Shown here in pieces: positions 15,097-24,343 of a stretch of 64,000 bases of DNA; within the stretch, counting starts at the first letter, position 1; each line of letters opens with the position of its first letter. This stretch comes from Chloroflexota bacterium (GTDB lineage: Bacteria > Chloroflexota > Dehalococcoidia > Lucifugimonadales > UBA3495). The notes under the pieces are model-generated. The model had not been told where the DNA came from. It was given only the letters and a program-made list of their open reading frames with translations, and searched no databases. Location of the stretch: the NCBI GenBank assembly GCA_028873965.1, contig JAPPMU010000062.1, forward strand, positions 155,357 to 219,356, written 5' to 3'. Made by a program: the position numbers and the translations under genes.

Positions 15097-16422
15097 CTAA
15101 TTGGCTGAACCCAACGCATCCACCAGGACATCGATGTCCTCCCGGGAGTTCATCTCGGTCACACACAGGAGCATACCGTTGTCGAACCGGTCGCTGACGT
15201 CGAGGCCGCCCAGTATGTTGCGCTCCATGAGCCGGCGGTTGATCTTTGTCGGCGTCTCGGGACAACTGACCACGAACTCCTGGAAGAACTCTCCTGACTG
15301 CGGCAGGGAATATCCGTCCAGGCCGGCGATGGCAGAGGCGGCATAGTGCGCCTTGTGATAGCAGAGTTCGGCAACCTGGCGCAGCCCATGCCGGCCCATC
15401 GCCGCCAGGTAAATGGTGGACGCCAGGGCGTACAGGGCCTCGTTGGTGCAAATGTTGGACGTGGCCCGCTCCCGCCGGATGTGCTGCTCGCGGGTCTGCA
15501 GGGTTAGCACGTAGCCGGTGCGCCCCTGAGTGTCGGTGGTTCGACCCACCAGCCGGCTGGGCATCTGGCGGATGTACTGTTGCTTGCAGCTGAACAGCCC
15601 CAGGTACGGCCCGCCAAAGGACGGCGGGATGCCGATGGGTTGGCCTTCGCCGGTCACGATGTCCGCGCCGAATTCGCCAGGCGGCTTGAGCATCCCCATG
15701 GCCAGGGGATCGGCCGAAACCACCAGCAGGGCTCCGTCATCGTGAGCAGTTGCGGCCAGGCCGGCGAGGTCGTCGAGGCCACCGTAGAAGTTGGGATACT
15801 GGGCCACCACGCCGGCGGTTGCTTCGGTGACGCTGGCGCCGATATCCGCGGTCGGCACGATGTCGATTGCGATCCCCTGGGCCTGGCAATAGGTGGCGAT
15901 CACCTGCCGGTAAGCCGGCGCGACGGTATCGCTGACGACCACCTGCTGTCGCCGCGTGACCCGGCAGGCCATCAGCACCGCCTCGGCGAGGCTGGTGGCG
16001 CCGTCGTACATACCGGCGTTGGCGACTTCCATACCGTAGAGAGCGCTGATCATCGTCTGGAACTCGAAGATAACCTGAAGGGTGCCCTGGGACACCTCCG
16101 GCTGGTAGGGCGTGTAGGCGGTCAAGAACTCGCCGCGGGTCATGACCGCTTTGACTATGGACGGGATGAAATGGTAGTAGCAGCCGGCGCCCAGGAACGA
16201 CGGGCCGCTGGATAGGGGTCGATTGCGACCGGCCAGCGCGCCGAGTTCCCGCTGGATCTCCAACTCCGACATGGGGTCAGGGAGCCGCAGCGGGGGATTC
16301 CGGTAATCGTCCGGTATGTCGGCGAACAGGTCGTCAACGCTGCTCAGGCCGACCGCAGCCAACAGGTCGTCCTGTTCGGCGACGGTATTGGGGATGTAGT
16401 GCGATTGAAAATTCGTGACCAT
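15097..16422 (-). CDS. gcvPA: Glycine dehydrogenase (decarboxylating) subunit 1
   Basis: 441-residue N-terminal half of the split glycine decarboxylase. It begins with the family hallmark SHYIPNT and LSSVDDLFADIP, and carries YTPYQPEVSQGTLQ and the glycine-rich GPSFLGAGCY segment. It forms the alpha2beta2 P protein with GcvPB. GGAGCAA is placed 9 bases before the ATG at 16422. The gene lies 37 bp after the FAD oxidase, consistent with co-transcription. Confidence 0.95.
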   Translation of the reverse strand: MVTNFQSHYIPNTVAEQDDLLAAVGLSSVDDLFADIPDDYRNPPLRLPDPMSELEIQRELGALAGRNRPLSSGPSFLGAGCYYHFIPSIVKAVMTRGEFLTAYTPYQPEVSQGTLQVIFEFQTMISALYGMEVANAGMYDGATSLAEAVLMACRVTRRQQVVVSDTVAPAYRQVIATYCQAQGIAIDIVPTADIGASVTEATAGVVAQYPNFYGGLDDLAGLAATAHDDGALLVVSADPLAMGMLKPPGEFGADIVTGEGQPIGIPPSFGGPYLGLFSCKQQYIRQMPSRLVGRTTDTQGRTGYVLTLQTREQHIRRERATSNICTNEALYALASTIYLAAMGRHGLRQVAELCYHKAHYAASAIAGLDGYSLPQSGEFFQEFVVSCPETPTKINRRLMERNILGGLDVSDRFDNGMLLCVTEMNSREDIDVLVDALGSAN

Positions 16423-16459
16423 TCGGGATTGCTCCGTTTGGCTGATGAAAGATGCAGGG

Positions 16460-17647
16460 TCAGGCGAGCACTCGGTAGCGATAGCTCGATTCCATGAGAT
16501 CGCCCTCGGCGAAGCGATTGAACCGCAGCGGCGAGAGGTCCACGTCGCGGGCCTTGCCCTCGGCCACCAGTTCGGCGACCGCTTTGCCTATGGCGGGAGA
16601 GAGCTTGAAACCGTGGCCGCTGAAACCGATGGCGCAGAATAATCCGTCCACGCCGGGAACGCTGTCCAAAATCGGATGCCAGTCGGGCGTGGTGGTGAAC
16701 AGACCGGACCATCCGCCTCGGTAGTAGGCATCGGACATGGCGGGGATGCGACGGGCCAGCTTGGCCCGCGCCAAGGCAGCCGAGGACAAATCGATGCCCT
16801 GGGGGTATGCCTCGGGATCGGGCTGTTCCTCGTCATCGCCAAAGCCCATGGCGGTGAAGTTGGAGCCGTCCGGGCGGAAGGAAAAGGACTGGCTGATGTC
16901 TCCGACGGTGGGATGCTGCGGCACGAGTTCGACGGGACGGGCCACGGTGGCGACCTGGTGGCGCACCGGAAGCAAGGGCACGTCCACCCCGACGCCGGCC
17001 AGGATCTGCCTGGACCACGGGCCCGCAGCGACGATCACGGTATCGGTGGCGATGCGGTCACCAGCAGCGGTCACCACAGCCTGCGCTCGGCCGGACTCGG
17101 TTTCTATCCCCGACGCCGGATTGCGGGAGGCGATCACCGCGCCAGCCTCGCGGGCGCGAGCGGCGTAGGACACGGTAGTCTGGTACGGGTCGGCGTATCC
17201 GGATTGGGGTTCCCAGGCAGCACGTTCGTCGTCGTACAGTGTCACCATGGGGGCCAGGCTCGCCAAGTCGTCCGGGGACACCACCGACGTGGGCACGCCC
17301 AACTCCTGGTGCATGGCGACGTTGCGCTCCAGGCCTCCCTGGTCTGCCTCGTTGACCACAACCAGGTAGCCGGTCCGCACGAAGCCCGAAGTCCCGCCCA
17401 CGCGCGCGTCGAAGTCGGCGAAGACCTGGAGACTCTGCCATGCCAGTTGCGTGGTGACCCGGTTGGAGTAGTGCATCCGGCAGATGGCCTGGGAACGGCC
17501 GGTGCTGCCGGAGCCGAGCACGTCCCGCTCCAGCAGAACGGTATTGGGGATTCCCAGCTGCGCCAGGTTGTACTGGATGGCGCAACCGATGACGCCGCCG
17601 CCGATGATGACCGCGTCGGCTACGTTGGGGAGGCTGCTACTGGTCAA
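16460..17647 (-). CDS. FAD-dependent amine/amino-acid oxidase (DAO family)
   Basis: 395-residue DAO-fold flavoprotein similar in layout to glycine oxidase, sarcosine oxidase beta and dimethylglycine-type dehydrogenases. The FAD Rossmann motif VIIGGGVIGCA is at about residues 13-23, the segment GSGSTGRSQAICRMHYS follows, and the C-terminal FAD motif GLFCAIGFSGHGF is near residue 345. The only plausible start is TTG at 17647, overlapping the end of the FMN protein gene by 11 bases. Placement beside gcvPA/gcvPB suggests that it handles glycine, sarcosine or another secondary amine (inference from context). Confidence 0.88.
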   Translation of the reverse strand: MTSSSLPNVADAVIIGGGVIGCAIQYNLAQLGIPNTVLLERDVLGSGSTGRSQAICRMHYSNRVTTQLAWQSLQVFADFDARVGGTSGFVRTGYLVVVNEADQGGLERNVAMHQELGVPTSVVSPDDLASLAPMVTLYDDERAAWEPQSGYADPYQTTVSYAARAREAGAVIASRNPASGIETESGRAQAVVTAAGDRIATDTVIVAAGPWSRQILAGVGVDVPLLPVRHQVATVARPVELVPQHPTVGDISQSFSFRPDGSNFTAMGFGDDEEQPDPEAYPQGIDLSSAALARAKLARRIPAMSDAYYRGGWSGLFTTTPDWHPILDSVPGVDGLFCAIGFSGHGFKLSPAIGKAVAELVAEGKARDVDLSPLRFNRFAEGDLMESSYRYRVLA

Positions 17648-18059
17648 TGCCCTTCCACGACATGACGCGGTTCACGTCGATCTCGATGGCAACCAGCTTC
17701 TGGTCGCCTTCGGCCAGGTCGGCGGCGTCCTGCTCGCCTCGTTCCTCGCCTTCGTACCGGGAGAAAATCCTGCGAACCGCGTCTTTGAGGTTATCGCTGC
17801 GAACCGTGGCGTCGCCCTCAAGTATGACGTACTGATACGGCCACTCGTCGGTGGCGACTGAGATCGCCACCTTGGGGTTGCGCCGCACGTTCCTGGTCTT
17901 GACTGCCGCGTCGCCGGATACCACGGTGACCTTGCCGTCTTCCCACTGGTACCACACCGGGGAGACGTGGGGGGAACCGTCCTCGCGGATCGAAGCGAAA
18001 TGGGCGACGTGGGGCCCCGCCAGATAGGCGTCGATCTCTTGTAGCGTGAGTCGCGGCAT
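17637..18059 (-). CDS. Pyridoxamine-phosphate-oxidase-like FMN/F420-binding protein
   Basis: 140-residue split-barrel protein of the PPOX class. Typical features are the N-terminal HVAHFASIREDGSPHVSPVW strand pair, the TRNVRRNPKVAISV motif and the EGDATV strand. Members use FMN or F420 to reduce small substrates; the family name found in similar proteins is F420-dependent PPOX enzyme, but the cofactor cannot be decided here. It is first in the glycine-cleavage unit and overlaps the next gene by 11 bases. Confidence 0.85.
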   Translation of the reverse strand: MPRLTLQEIDAYLAGPHVAHFASIREDGSPHVSPVWYQWEDGKVTVVSGDAAVKTRNVRRNPKVAISVATDEWPYQYVILEGDATVRSDNLKDAVRRIFSRYEGEERGEQDAADLAEGDQKLVAIEIDVNRVMSWKGIDQ

Positions 18060-18415
18060 CGTTACCTCTGATTACGGCCGGCGACCTGGCACGGGCAATT
18101 GCGTGCGCGGTCCGGGATGCCAGTATCATACCATAATCGGTAGCCGGCCCAAGGTCAGACCGGCGATTCCGAGCCCGACCGGGCCTTGGAGATCCCGCTT
18201 CGGAAAGGCTAGATTTTCGCCACCGGCGTCAGAGTGCGGCGCCCCGGCGAATCGCCGGCGATGGCCCTGTGGTACAATCCGGCCACACAGTGGGGCGCGG
18301 GTACACCACCGCGCCCCCGTCTCACGTCCGCTTGCCGCACGATCCCGACAATGGCCTTGACCGTCCCCTCCCACCCGACTGAAACGGAACGTCTCCAAAA
18401 ACCCAGAGGCCACAG
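18060..18415. other. Divergent intergenic region with two hairpins
   Basis: No gene is supported in these 356 bp. Two perfect inverted repeats stand out: CCGGCG-aat-CGCCGG at 18244-18258 and GGGGCGCGG-8 nt-CCGCGCCCC at 18292-18317. A TACAAT at 18273-18278 could be a -10 element for the MFS gene, but no -35 is visible at the right distance. Confidence 0.45.
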
Positions 18416-19828
18416 ATGATGCGCCGGCCCAGGATATTTTACGGGTGGTGGATCGTCATCGTCAGCCTCGTCGCCGACGGGATGAAGCACGGCAGCTTCA
18501 ACCGGGGATTCACCGTTCTCTACGTTCCAATAGAGAGCGACGTCATTTTCCCCAAGAGCGTTCTGGGGTTCAGTCCGCAATCGAGGACGATGCTGGGACT
18601 GGCGGAAGGTCTGGGCAGGTTCATGGGCGGCGTTCAGGGTCCGCTCATGGGATATTGCACCGACCGGTTTGGCCCCCGCGTCATGCTCGCCTTCGGCGGG
18701 TTGATGTCCGGGCTGGGGTTCATTCTGCTGGCGCGCACCACCAACTTCTGGTGGTTCCTGTTGGTCTTTGTGGTGTTCCTCTCCGTCGGATTCCGGTCGG
18801 GCTACAACAACGCCTCCATCGCGGCCGTGAACAACTGGTTCCGCCGGCGGCGCGGCCTGGCGATGTCGGTGGTCAGCATGGGCAACGGGCTGGGTGGCGC
18901 GTCCGCTTATCTGGTTGGCCTGTTGGTTTTCCTGGTCGGATGGCGCGACGCCTGCACTATCCTGGGGGTCGCCATTCTGGCGGTGGTCATACCACTGTCG
19001 TATTTCCTCCGCCGCTCTCCCGAGGACATGGGCCAACTGCCCGACGGGGACCCGCCGGAACCGGCCGATGCGAACGCATCGGACCGGGATACGGTGACGC
19101 GCCGGCGTTCGGCGAACGGCGGGGACACCGATTTCACGGCTCGCGAAGCGATGCGAACGCCGTCGTACTGGCTGCTGGTCATGTCGACCGGTTTCCGCAA
19201 CATCGTCCACGCCGGCGCCTCGTTCCTGATGGCCCCGATGATTATCTGGTTCATGGAGGCCGGCGTGCCGGTGGACCCAGCGTCGGAACCGGGACAGAGA
19301 AACATCATCATCGCGGCGGCGTTCGTGAGCGCGTTTTCCTTCGCCAACATGGTGTTCAACCCGTGCATGGGGTGGATCGGCGACAAAGTTGACCGGCGCA
19401 AACTCAGCGCCCTGTGCATGCTCTCCGGCGCGGCGGCGCTGGGGTCGCTGCTCACCCAGAGCGGGCACCTCTGGCAGGTCGTACTGTTTGTCCTCCTGCT
19501 GGCATTCGCGGAGAGCGCCAACCCGCTGAACTGGGCAATCATGGGCGACTTCTTCGGGAGGAGGGCCTACGCGACCCTGCGGGGTTGGCAGCATCTGCCC
19601 GACCAGCTGGCATCAATGTGGACCGCCATGTGGATGGGCGCCATATACGACTACACGAACAGCTTCTACTGGGCGCTGTTCCCGCTGGTGGTACTGTACA
19701 TCGCCGCTGCCATCGGCTACTGGTTCCTGCCGCGACCACCGATGCCCAGGCGACTGCAATTGCAACAGGAGCGCAACACCGCCCGCCGCAACCGAGCGAT
19801 CCGCGCGGCGCCGGAGCCCGCAGATTAG
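18416..19828 (+). CDS. Major facilitator superfamily transporter
   Basis: 470-residue, roughly 12-helix transporter. The N-terminal RIFYGWWIVIVSL segment and the loop motif GYCTDRFGPRVML between helices 2 and 3 are typical of the monocarboxylate/oxalate-formate antiporter-like MFS branch. A charged central loop (about residues 195-240) separates the two six-helix halves, and the second half repeats the loop signature as GWIGDKVDRRKL. The substrate is unknown; organic acid uptake is the usual role of relatives. Two adjacent ATG codons (18416 and 18419) start the frame. Confidence 0.9.
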   Translation: MMRRPRIFYGWWIVIVSLVADGMKHGSFNRGFTVLYVPIESDVIFPKSVLGFSPQSRTMLGLAEGLGRFMGGVQGPLMGYCTDRFGPRVMLAFGGLMSGLGFILLARTTNFWWFLLVFVVFLSVGFRSGYNNASIAAVNNWFRRRRGLAMSVVSMGNGLGGASAYLVGLLVFLVGWRDACTILGVAILAVVIPLSYFLRRSPEDMGQLPDGDPPEPADANASDRDTVTRRRSANGGDTDFTAREAMRTPSYWLLVMSTGFRNIVHAGASFLMAPMIIWFMEAGVPVDPASEPGQRNIIIAAAFVSAFSFANMVFNPCMGWIGDKVDRRKLSALCMLSGAAALGSLLTQSGHLWQVVLFVLLLAFAESANPLNWAIMGDFFGRRAYATLRGWQHLPDQLASMWTAMWMGAIYDYTNSFYWALFPLVVLYIAAAIGYWFLPRPPMPRRLQLQQERNTARRNRAIRAAPEPAD

Positions 19829-19951
19829 GCCACCCCGAGATGATGCCAGGCGCCTATAATCACGAGAAAACAGAGGATTGCAAGGCAACATACGACGGGG
19901 CATGAGTCGTCTGATCTGGCCATTTGCCTCGGCCCTACCTTCGAGGTCGCC

Positions 19952-21265
19952 ATGGGCAAGAGTGAAACTCCGGCAAAAGGGTTGGCCCGCCTTCTGGGGG
20001 GCGACCTGTCTTTCCAGGGAACCGACCGGATCGCCCATCCGCTGTACGCGCTGCACCCGTTTGCGGCCCGGTTCCCCTACGGTTTGCCTGGGTACTTCAT
20101 CGAGGCGCTGACGGAGCCCGGCGACACGGTGCTGGACCCCATGTGCGGGTCGGGGATCACGCTCCTGGAGGGGTGGGCCGCCGGCCGGAGCGTCATCGGC
20201 GTGGATCTCGATCCGCTGGCTCGCCGGCAAGCAAAGGCGCGAACCACAGCGTTGTGCGTCGAAGAAGTCCGCCAGACAGGCGAGACGGCGCAGCGGCGGG
20301 CGGCTGAACTCATGGCCGGCCTGGGCGCGCACCGGGATCCATTGAAAGCCATAACGGAAGACATGGATCCGGCAACGCGGGAGTTCCTGGACTATTGGTT
20401 CTTCCCGGAAACGCAACTTGAGCTCGCCTGCCTGACACTGGCAATCCGCGAAGAGCCCGACGACGACCTGCGCAACCTGCTGGAAGTGATCTTTTCTTCC
20501 ACCATTGTCACCAAGTCGGGCGGCGTGTCCCGGGCCAGGGATCTGGCCCACACCCGGCCGCATCGCGTGTCCGACAAGGTGCCCAGGCGTCCCATACCGC
20601 TGTTCGCGAGCCTCCTCGAACGAGCCGCTGCTGCTTACGCTGCCGTAGATCGGGACGCGGTGGGCAATTGTCGGATCGTGGACGGGGATGCGCGTTCGCT
20701 GCCGCTGCCGGATTGCAGCGTGGACCTGATTGTGACGTCGCCGCCGTATGCCAACGCGCTTGACTACATGCGAGCGCACAAGTTCTCCCTGGCGTGGTTG
20801 GGCGACCCCATTCCGTCCCTGACCAAGTTGCGGCGCGAGTACATCGGATCCGAATCTGCGGGTAGCCAGGCAACTTCGTCGGTAAATCCCCTGCCGGCGA
20901 AAGTCGAAGCCGTGGTCCAGCGCGTCGCCGAGGCCGATGCCACGAAATCCCGCGTGTTGAGACGGTACTTCGCCGACATGTCGGCGTCGATCTCGGAGAT
21001 GCAAAGGGTGCTCCGGCCCGGGTCGGCGACGATAATCGTGGTGGGAGCGTCCACGATGCGCGGGATATTGGTGCCTACCCACGAATGCCTGGCGGATCTA
21101 ACCACGCAGGCGGGATTGGACGTGGTGGCGGTCGCTCCGCGCAACCTGGACCGCGACCGGCGGATGATGCCGGCACGGAATGCCGGACGCGCCGGCAGCG
21201 GTGACACGACGGGGATCGAAAGGCGGATGCATACGGAATACGTTATCGGCGCGGTCAAGCCCTGA
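19952..21265 (+). CDS. Solitary DNA methyltransferase (N4C/N6A type)
   Basis: 437-residue SAM-dependent DNA methyltransferase. Motif I VLDPMCGSG is at about residues 58-67 and the catalytic motif IV TSPPYANALDY at about 262-272, some 195 residues later; this order and spacing leave room for a target-recognition region between them. TSPPY fits N4-cytosine or N6-adenine modification. No restriction endonuclease or specificity subunit is adjacent, so it is probably an orphan methylase. GAGGT at 19943-19947 lies 4 bases before the ATG. A family A repeat begins 5 bp after the stop. Confidence 0.88.
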   Translation: MGKSETPAKGLARLLGGDLSFQGTDRIAHPLYALHPFAARFPYGLPGYFIEALTEPGDTVLDPMCGSGITLLEGWAAGRSVIGVDLDPLARRQAKARTTALCVEEVRQTGETAQRRAAELMAGLGAHRDPLKAITEDMDPATREFLDYWFFPETQLELACLTLAIREEPDDDLRNLLEVIFSSTIVTKSGGVSRARDLAHTRPHRVSDKVPRRPIPLFASLLERAAAAYAAVDRDAVGNCRIVDGDARSLPLPDCSVDLIVTSPPYANALDYMRAHKFSLAWLGDPIPSLTKLRREYIGSESAGSQATSSVNPLPAKVEAVVQRVAEADATKSRVLRRYFADMSASISEMQRVLRPGSATIIVVGASTMRGILVPTHECLADLTTQAGLDVVAVAPRNLDRDRRMMPARNAGRAGSGDTTGIERRMHTEYVIGAVKP

Positions 21266-21269
21266 CAGC

Positions 21270-21408
21270 GCTCACGCGTACCCAGTTTGACCTGAACAGT
21301 CATTGCGAGCGAAGCGCGGCAATCCCGTTGCTATGGGGCTCAACCTTCAGGCAATGAGATCGCCACGTCGCTTCGCTCCTCGCGATGACAAAATGGGTAC
21401 GCATGAGC
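21270..21408. repeat. Family A palindromic repeat, copy 1 (MITE-like)
   Basis: 139-bp element whose ends are inverted copies of GCTCACGCGTACCCAGTTT (right end imperfect). The core carries TCATTGCGAGCGAAGC facing GCTCCTCGCGATGACA, an inner inverted repeat. Similar elements lie at 28136, 30609 and 31930, with fragments at 49469. No transposase is encoded. It starts 5 bp after the methyltransferase stop. Confidence 0.85.
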
Positions 21409-21782
21409 TGACGGCCGCGCCCAATTCCGTCAAACCGCCGTGCCGGGCCGCCCGATAGGTGCCCGGAAACCTAGCCTCAAACCGCAGCCCGGCCTGACCC
21501 GGCGCGTATTTCTACCAGATGTTGTTATCGGCCGGCAGGTGGCTCCCTCCGTCGCTGCCGGGCGGCTCCCCCGGGCAATCAGAACCGCCGTTCCGCATCT
21601 GCCGTAGCCGGCCGGCCGCAAGATTGGATTTCAGCCCGTGTTTTAGTATGCGTCCAAGACTACGATCATTTTCAGTTTTGGGCAAAACATTACATCTAAG
21701 CATCCGTCTAGCGAGGCCGGCGGCGCCACATTACCATTGCCGGCCATACGATCCTACTCGGCTGGAATTAGGGAAACAGACG
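21409..21782. other. dnaA upstream region, no gene seen
   Basis: 374 bp without a supported gene. The part from about 21620 to 21720 is locally A+T-rich. I see no cluster of TTATCCACA-type DnaA boxes, so an origin is not claimed. AGGGA lies just before the dnaA ATG. Confidence 0.4.
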
Positions 21783-23219
21783 ATGCAAAACCGCCCCGAC
21801 CCGGTCTCCGCGTGGCAAGCAGCCCTCGGCCGCCTACAGCTGGAAATACCCCAGGAGCAATTCAACACTTTCCTCCGTCCCTGCTTCGGCCTGCGATGGG
21901 AGGATGATTGCCTGGTGGTTGGCGCGGCAACAACCTTTGCCGTGTCGTGGCTCGAATTGCCGCTGCACCTGGAAATGGTTCGGGAGGCAGTGGCCAAAAC
22001 GACGGGCGCACAATCCAGCGTCCGCTACCTGGCGGTGCCAGCGAGTGACCACAACCCGACGCCGCAACGCGAAGTTTCAGTGTATTCGGTAGTCGCGGAA
22101 CCGGCGACGCGGCTTCCCGACCTGACTAATCCAGACGGAGGCCAATCGCAACGCGAAGCTGCGGCAGCATGGCAGGGTCGCCAGTCCAACCAAGCGGTCG
22201 GGCTCAACCCACGATATACCTTCGACAATTTCGTCGTGGGCGAAAGCAACCAGCTGGCTTACCACGCCGCGCGCGCCGTCAACGCGGGTGAGCGCGGCGC
22301 CACCCCCGGTTACAACCCGTTGTTGCTGTACGCCGGCTCCGGGATGGGCAAGACCCACCTGCTGCACGCCATCGGAAACGTGGCCCGTCAGCAGAGTGTT
22401 TCGCTCCGCTACGTAACGTCCGAACAGTTCACCAACGAGTTCGTGTCGGCGATCAACCGCCGGGCGATGCCGGAGTTCCGCGAACGCTACCGGAGCGTCG
22501 ACCTGCTGCTGCTGGACGACGTGCAATTCCTGGTGGGTAAAGAGCAAACGCAGGAGGCGCTGTTCCACACTTTCAACGACCTGCACCAGGCGGGGGCGCA
22601 GATCGTTCTGACCAGCGACCGCCCGCCCGAGACCATCACGCCCTTGGAGGACCGACTACGCTCCCGTTTCCAATGGGGATTGGTCGCCGACATCCGCCCG
22701 CCCTCTCTGGAAACGCGGCTGGCGATGCTCCATTCCTGGGCTTCCGACAGCGGATCGGAGGTGCCGCCGCCGATGCTGGATCTCATCGCGCAGCGCGTCA
22801 GCCGAAACGTGCGCCAGCTCCTGGGCGCGTTCAACCGGGTGGTGGCGAGCTCACAGCTCTTGAGCGCCCCACTGACCGCAGAAAGCGTAGCCGCGCAACT
22901 GGACGCCATCGTGGGACCGGATGCCCGCGCGGAGGTGACGCCACAGCAGGCGCTGGGCAAGGTGGCGCGTCATTACGGGCTGTCCACGGAACAGATCCTC
23001 GGCCGCAACCGCACGGCTGCGGTGGCGCTGGCCCGGCAAGTGACAATGTACCTGTTAGTATCAGAACTCAACATGACACCGACCGGCGCCGGGCGTTTCC
23101 TGGCGGGCCGCAACCACAGCACGGTTATCCACGGGGTTGCTCGGGTGCGACAGGGCATGGAATCCGATAGTCGCCTGAAGCACGCGGTCCTGGCCATCAC
23201 GGAAACGCTGAACGACTGA
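21783..23219 (+). CDS. dnaA: Chromosomal replication initiator protein DnaA
   Basis: 478-residue DnaA with all domains. Domain I (about 1-85, WQAALGRLQLEIPQEQF) is followed by a variable linker, the AAA+ domain beginning NPRYTFDNFVVG, with Walker A GSGMGKTHLL (Lys190) and Walker B LLLLDDVQFL (about 240-249), and domain IV with the DNA-binding signature GRNHSTVIHG near 442. It binds DnaA boxes and opens oriC. The ATG at 21783 matches the normal family N-terminus and has AGGGA about 8 bases upstream; the frame is open further upstream but without homology. dnaN and recF do not follow, as they do in many genomes. Confidence 0.95.
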   Translation: MQNRPDPVSAWQAALGRLQLEIPQEQFNTFLRPCFGLRWEDDCLVVGAATTFAVSWLELPLHLEMVREAVAKTTGAQSSVRYLAVPASDHNPTPQREVSVYSVVAEPATRLPDLTNPDGGQSQREAAAAWQGRQSNQAVGLNPRYTFDNFVVGESNQLAYHAARAVNAGERGATPGYNPLLLYAGSGMGKTHLLHAIGNVARQQSVSLRYVTSEQFTNEFVSAINRRAMPEFRERYRSVDLLLLDDVQFLVGKEQTQEALFHTFNDLHQAGAQIVLTSDRPPETITPLEDRLRSRFQWGLVADIRPPSLETRLAMLHSWASDSGSEVPPPMLDLIAQRVSRNVRQLLGAFNRVVASSQLLSAPLTAESVAAQLDAIVGPDARAEVTPQQALGKVARHYGLSTEQILGRNRTAAVALARQVTMYLLVSELNMTPTGAGRFLAGRNHSTVIHGVARVRQGMESDSRLKHAVLAITETLND

Positions 23220-23254
23220 ACCCTTCACTCCACGAACCGTTCCAGGAGGCACAC

Positions 23255-24289
23255 ATGACTACAAGCAGCAGCCTGACCATGCAAACCGTCGTTGGCACCG
23301 GCGAAGCGGGCTACAGCGGCGATGGCGGGCCGGCGGCATCCGCCACCCTTCGCGAGCCGTTCATGTGCACATTCGACCGCGCGGGCAACATGTTCTTCTG
23401 CGAGGCGAAAAACCACGTCGTCCGGCGGGTTGACACGTCCACCGGGCACGTCACCACCGTGGCCGGCACGGGGGAGGTCGGCTACACGGGCGATGGAGGT
23501 CCGGCGACGGCGGCAACCATGAACGAGCCCTATTCCCTTGAAGTTGACGGTGACGGAAACATCTACGTCGTCGACCGCCTCAACGCCGCAGTGCGCCGAG
23601 TCGACGGAAACACGGGGATAATTACGACGGTAGCGGGCACCGGCGAGCCGGGATATTCAGGCGACGGCGGACCAGGCGGCGAAGCGCAGTTACGCGAGCC
23701 CAACGACTGCTTTCTGGACGGGCGCGGCGGACTGCTCATCGCGGACATCCAGGACCAGCGCATCCGCCGGCTGGACCTGGAGACGGGCATCATCGACACC
23801 TTCGCGGGCAATGGCGAAAAGGTTCGCGGCGGAGACGGGATGCCGGCACGCCAGGCGAGCATCCTGGGCTCCCGAGCGGTGTGCATGGACCACCACGGGA
23901 ACACCTACATTGCCGAGCGCGAAGGCAATGGCGTCCGCGTGGTCACCGCGGGCGGAATCATGGGAACCGTTGCCGGCGCGGCGGCGGAACGGGGATACAC
24001 CGGGGACGGCGGGTCCGCGCTGGGCGCCACCTGGGGCGCGCCCAAGGCCCTGCGCTGCGACGCCGCGGGCAACGTCATCGTGGTTGACACGGAGAACCAC
24101 GCCATCCGAAAGATCGACGTCAACACCGGCGTGGTAACCACCATCGCCGGAGGGCAATTGGGCGGGCACGGAGACGGCGGCCCGGCTACCGATGCCGGCC
24201 TGGACCGCCCGCACGGATGCGGCATTGCGGCGGACGGTCAGATCTACATTGCGGACAGCAACAACCACCGGATACGGGTGGTGGGTTAG
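23255..24289 (+). CDS. NHL-repeat beta-propeller protein
   Basis: 344-residue protein built from about six NHL blades. Each blade has a GTGEAGYSGDGGPA-like loop followed by a strand set such as GNIYVVDRLNAAVRRVD. There is no signal peptide or membrane helix, so it is probably cytoplasmic. NHL propellers are binding scaffolds or lyases; no catalytic residues can be pointed out here. AGGAGG at 23244-23249 lies 5 bases before the ATG. It is convergent with a second NHL gene 54 bp downstream. Confidence 0.88.
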   Translation: MTTSSSLTMQTVVGTGEAGYSGDGGPAASATLREPFMCTFDRAGNMFFCEAKNHVVRRVDTSTGHVTTVAGTGEVGYTGDGGPATAATMNEPYSLEVDGDGNIYVVDRLNAAVRRVDGNTGIITTVAGTGEPGYSGDGGPGGEAQLREPNDCFLDGRGGLLIADIQDQRIRRLDLETGIIDTFAGNGEKVRGGDGMPARQASILGSRAVCMDHHGNTYIAEREGNGVRVVTAGGIMGTVAGAAAERGYTGDGGSALGATWGAPKALRCDAAGNVIVVDTENHAIRKIDVNTGVVTTIAGGQLGGHGDGGPATDAGLDRPHGCGIAADGQIYIADSNNHRIRVVG

Positions 24290-24343
24290 GAAATTCCAGC
24301 CGGAGCCGAATCCTCCCGGGGCCTCTTGGTTTTCAGTCGCCGA

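Noticed and set aside
18209..19594. 461-codon minus-strand frame opposite the MFS gene
   Set aside because: His, Arg and Gln-rich low-complexity translation; the transporter helices are on the plus strand.
19855..19860. TATAAT before the methyltransferase gene
   Set aside because: No -35 element at 15-19 bases; an isolated hexamer is not enough.
23124..23132. TTATCCACG, close to a DnaA box
   Set aside because: It is a single site inside the dnaA coding region, in the conserved DNA-binding signature, with no further boxes.
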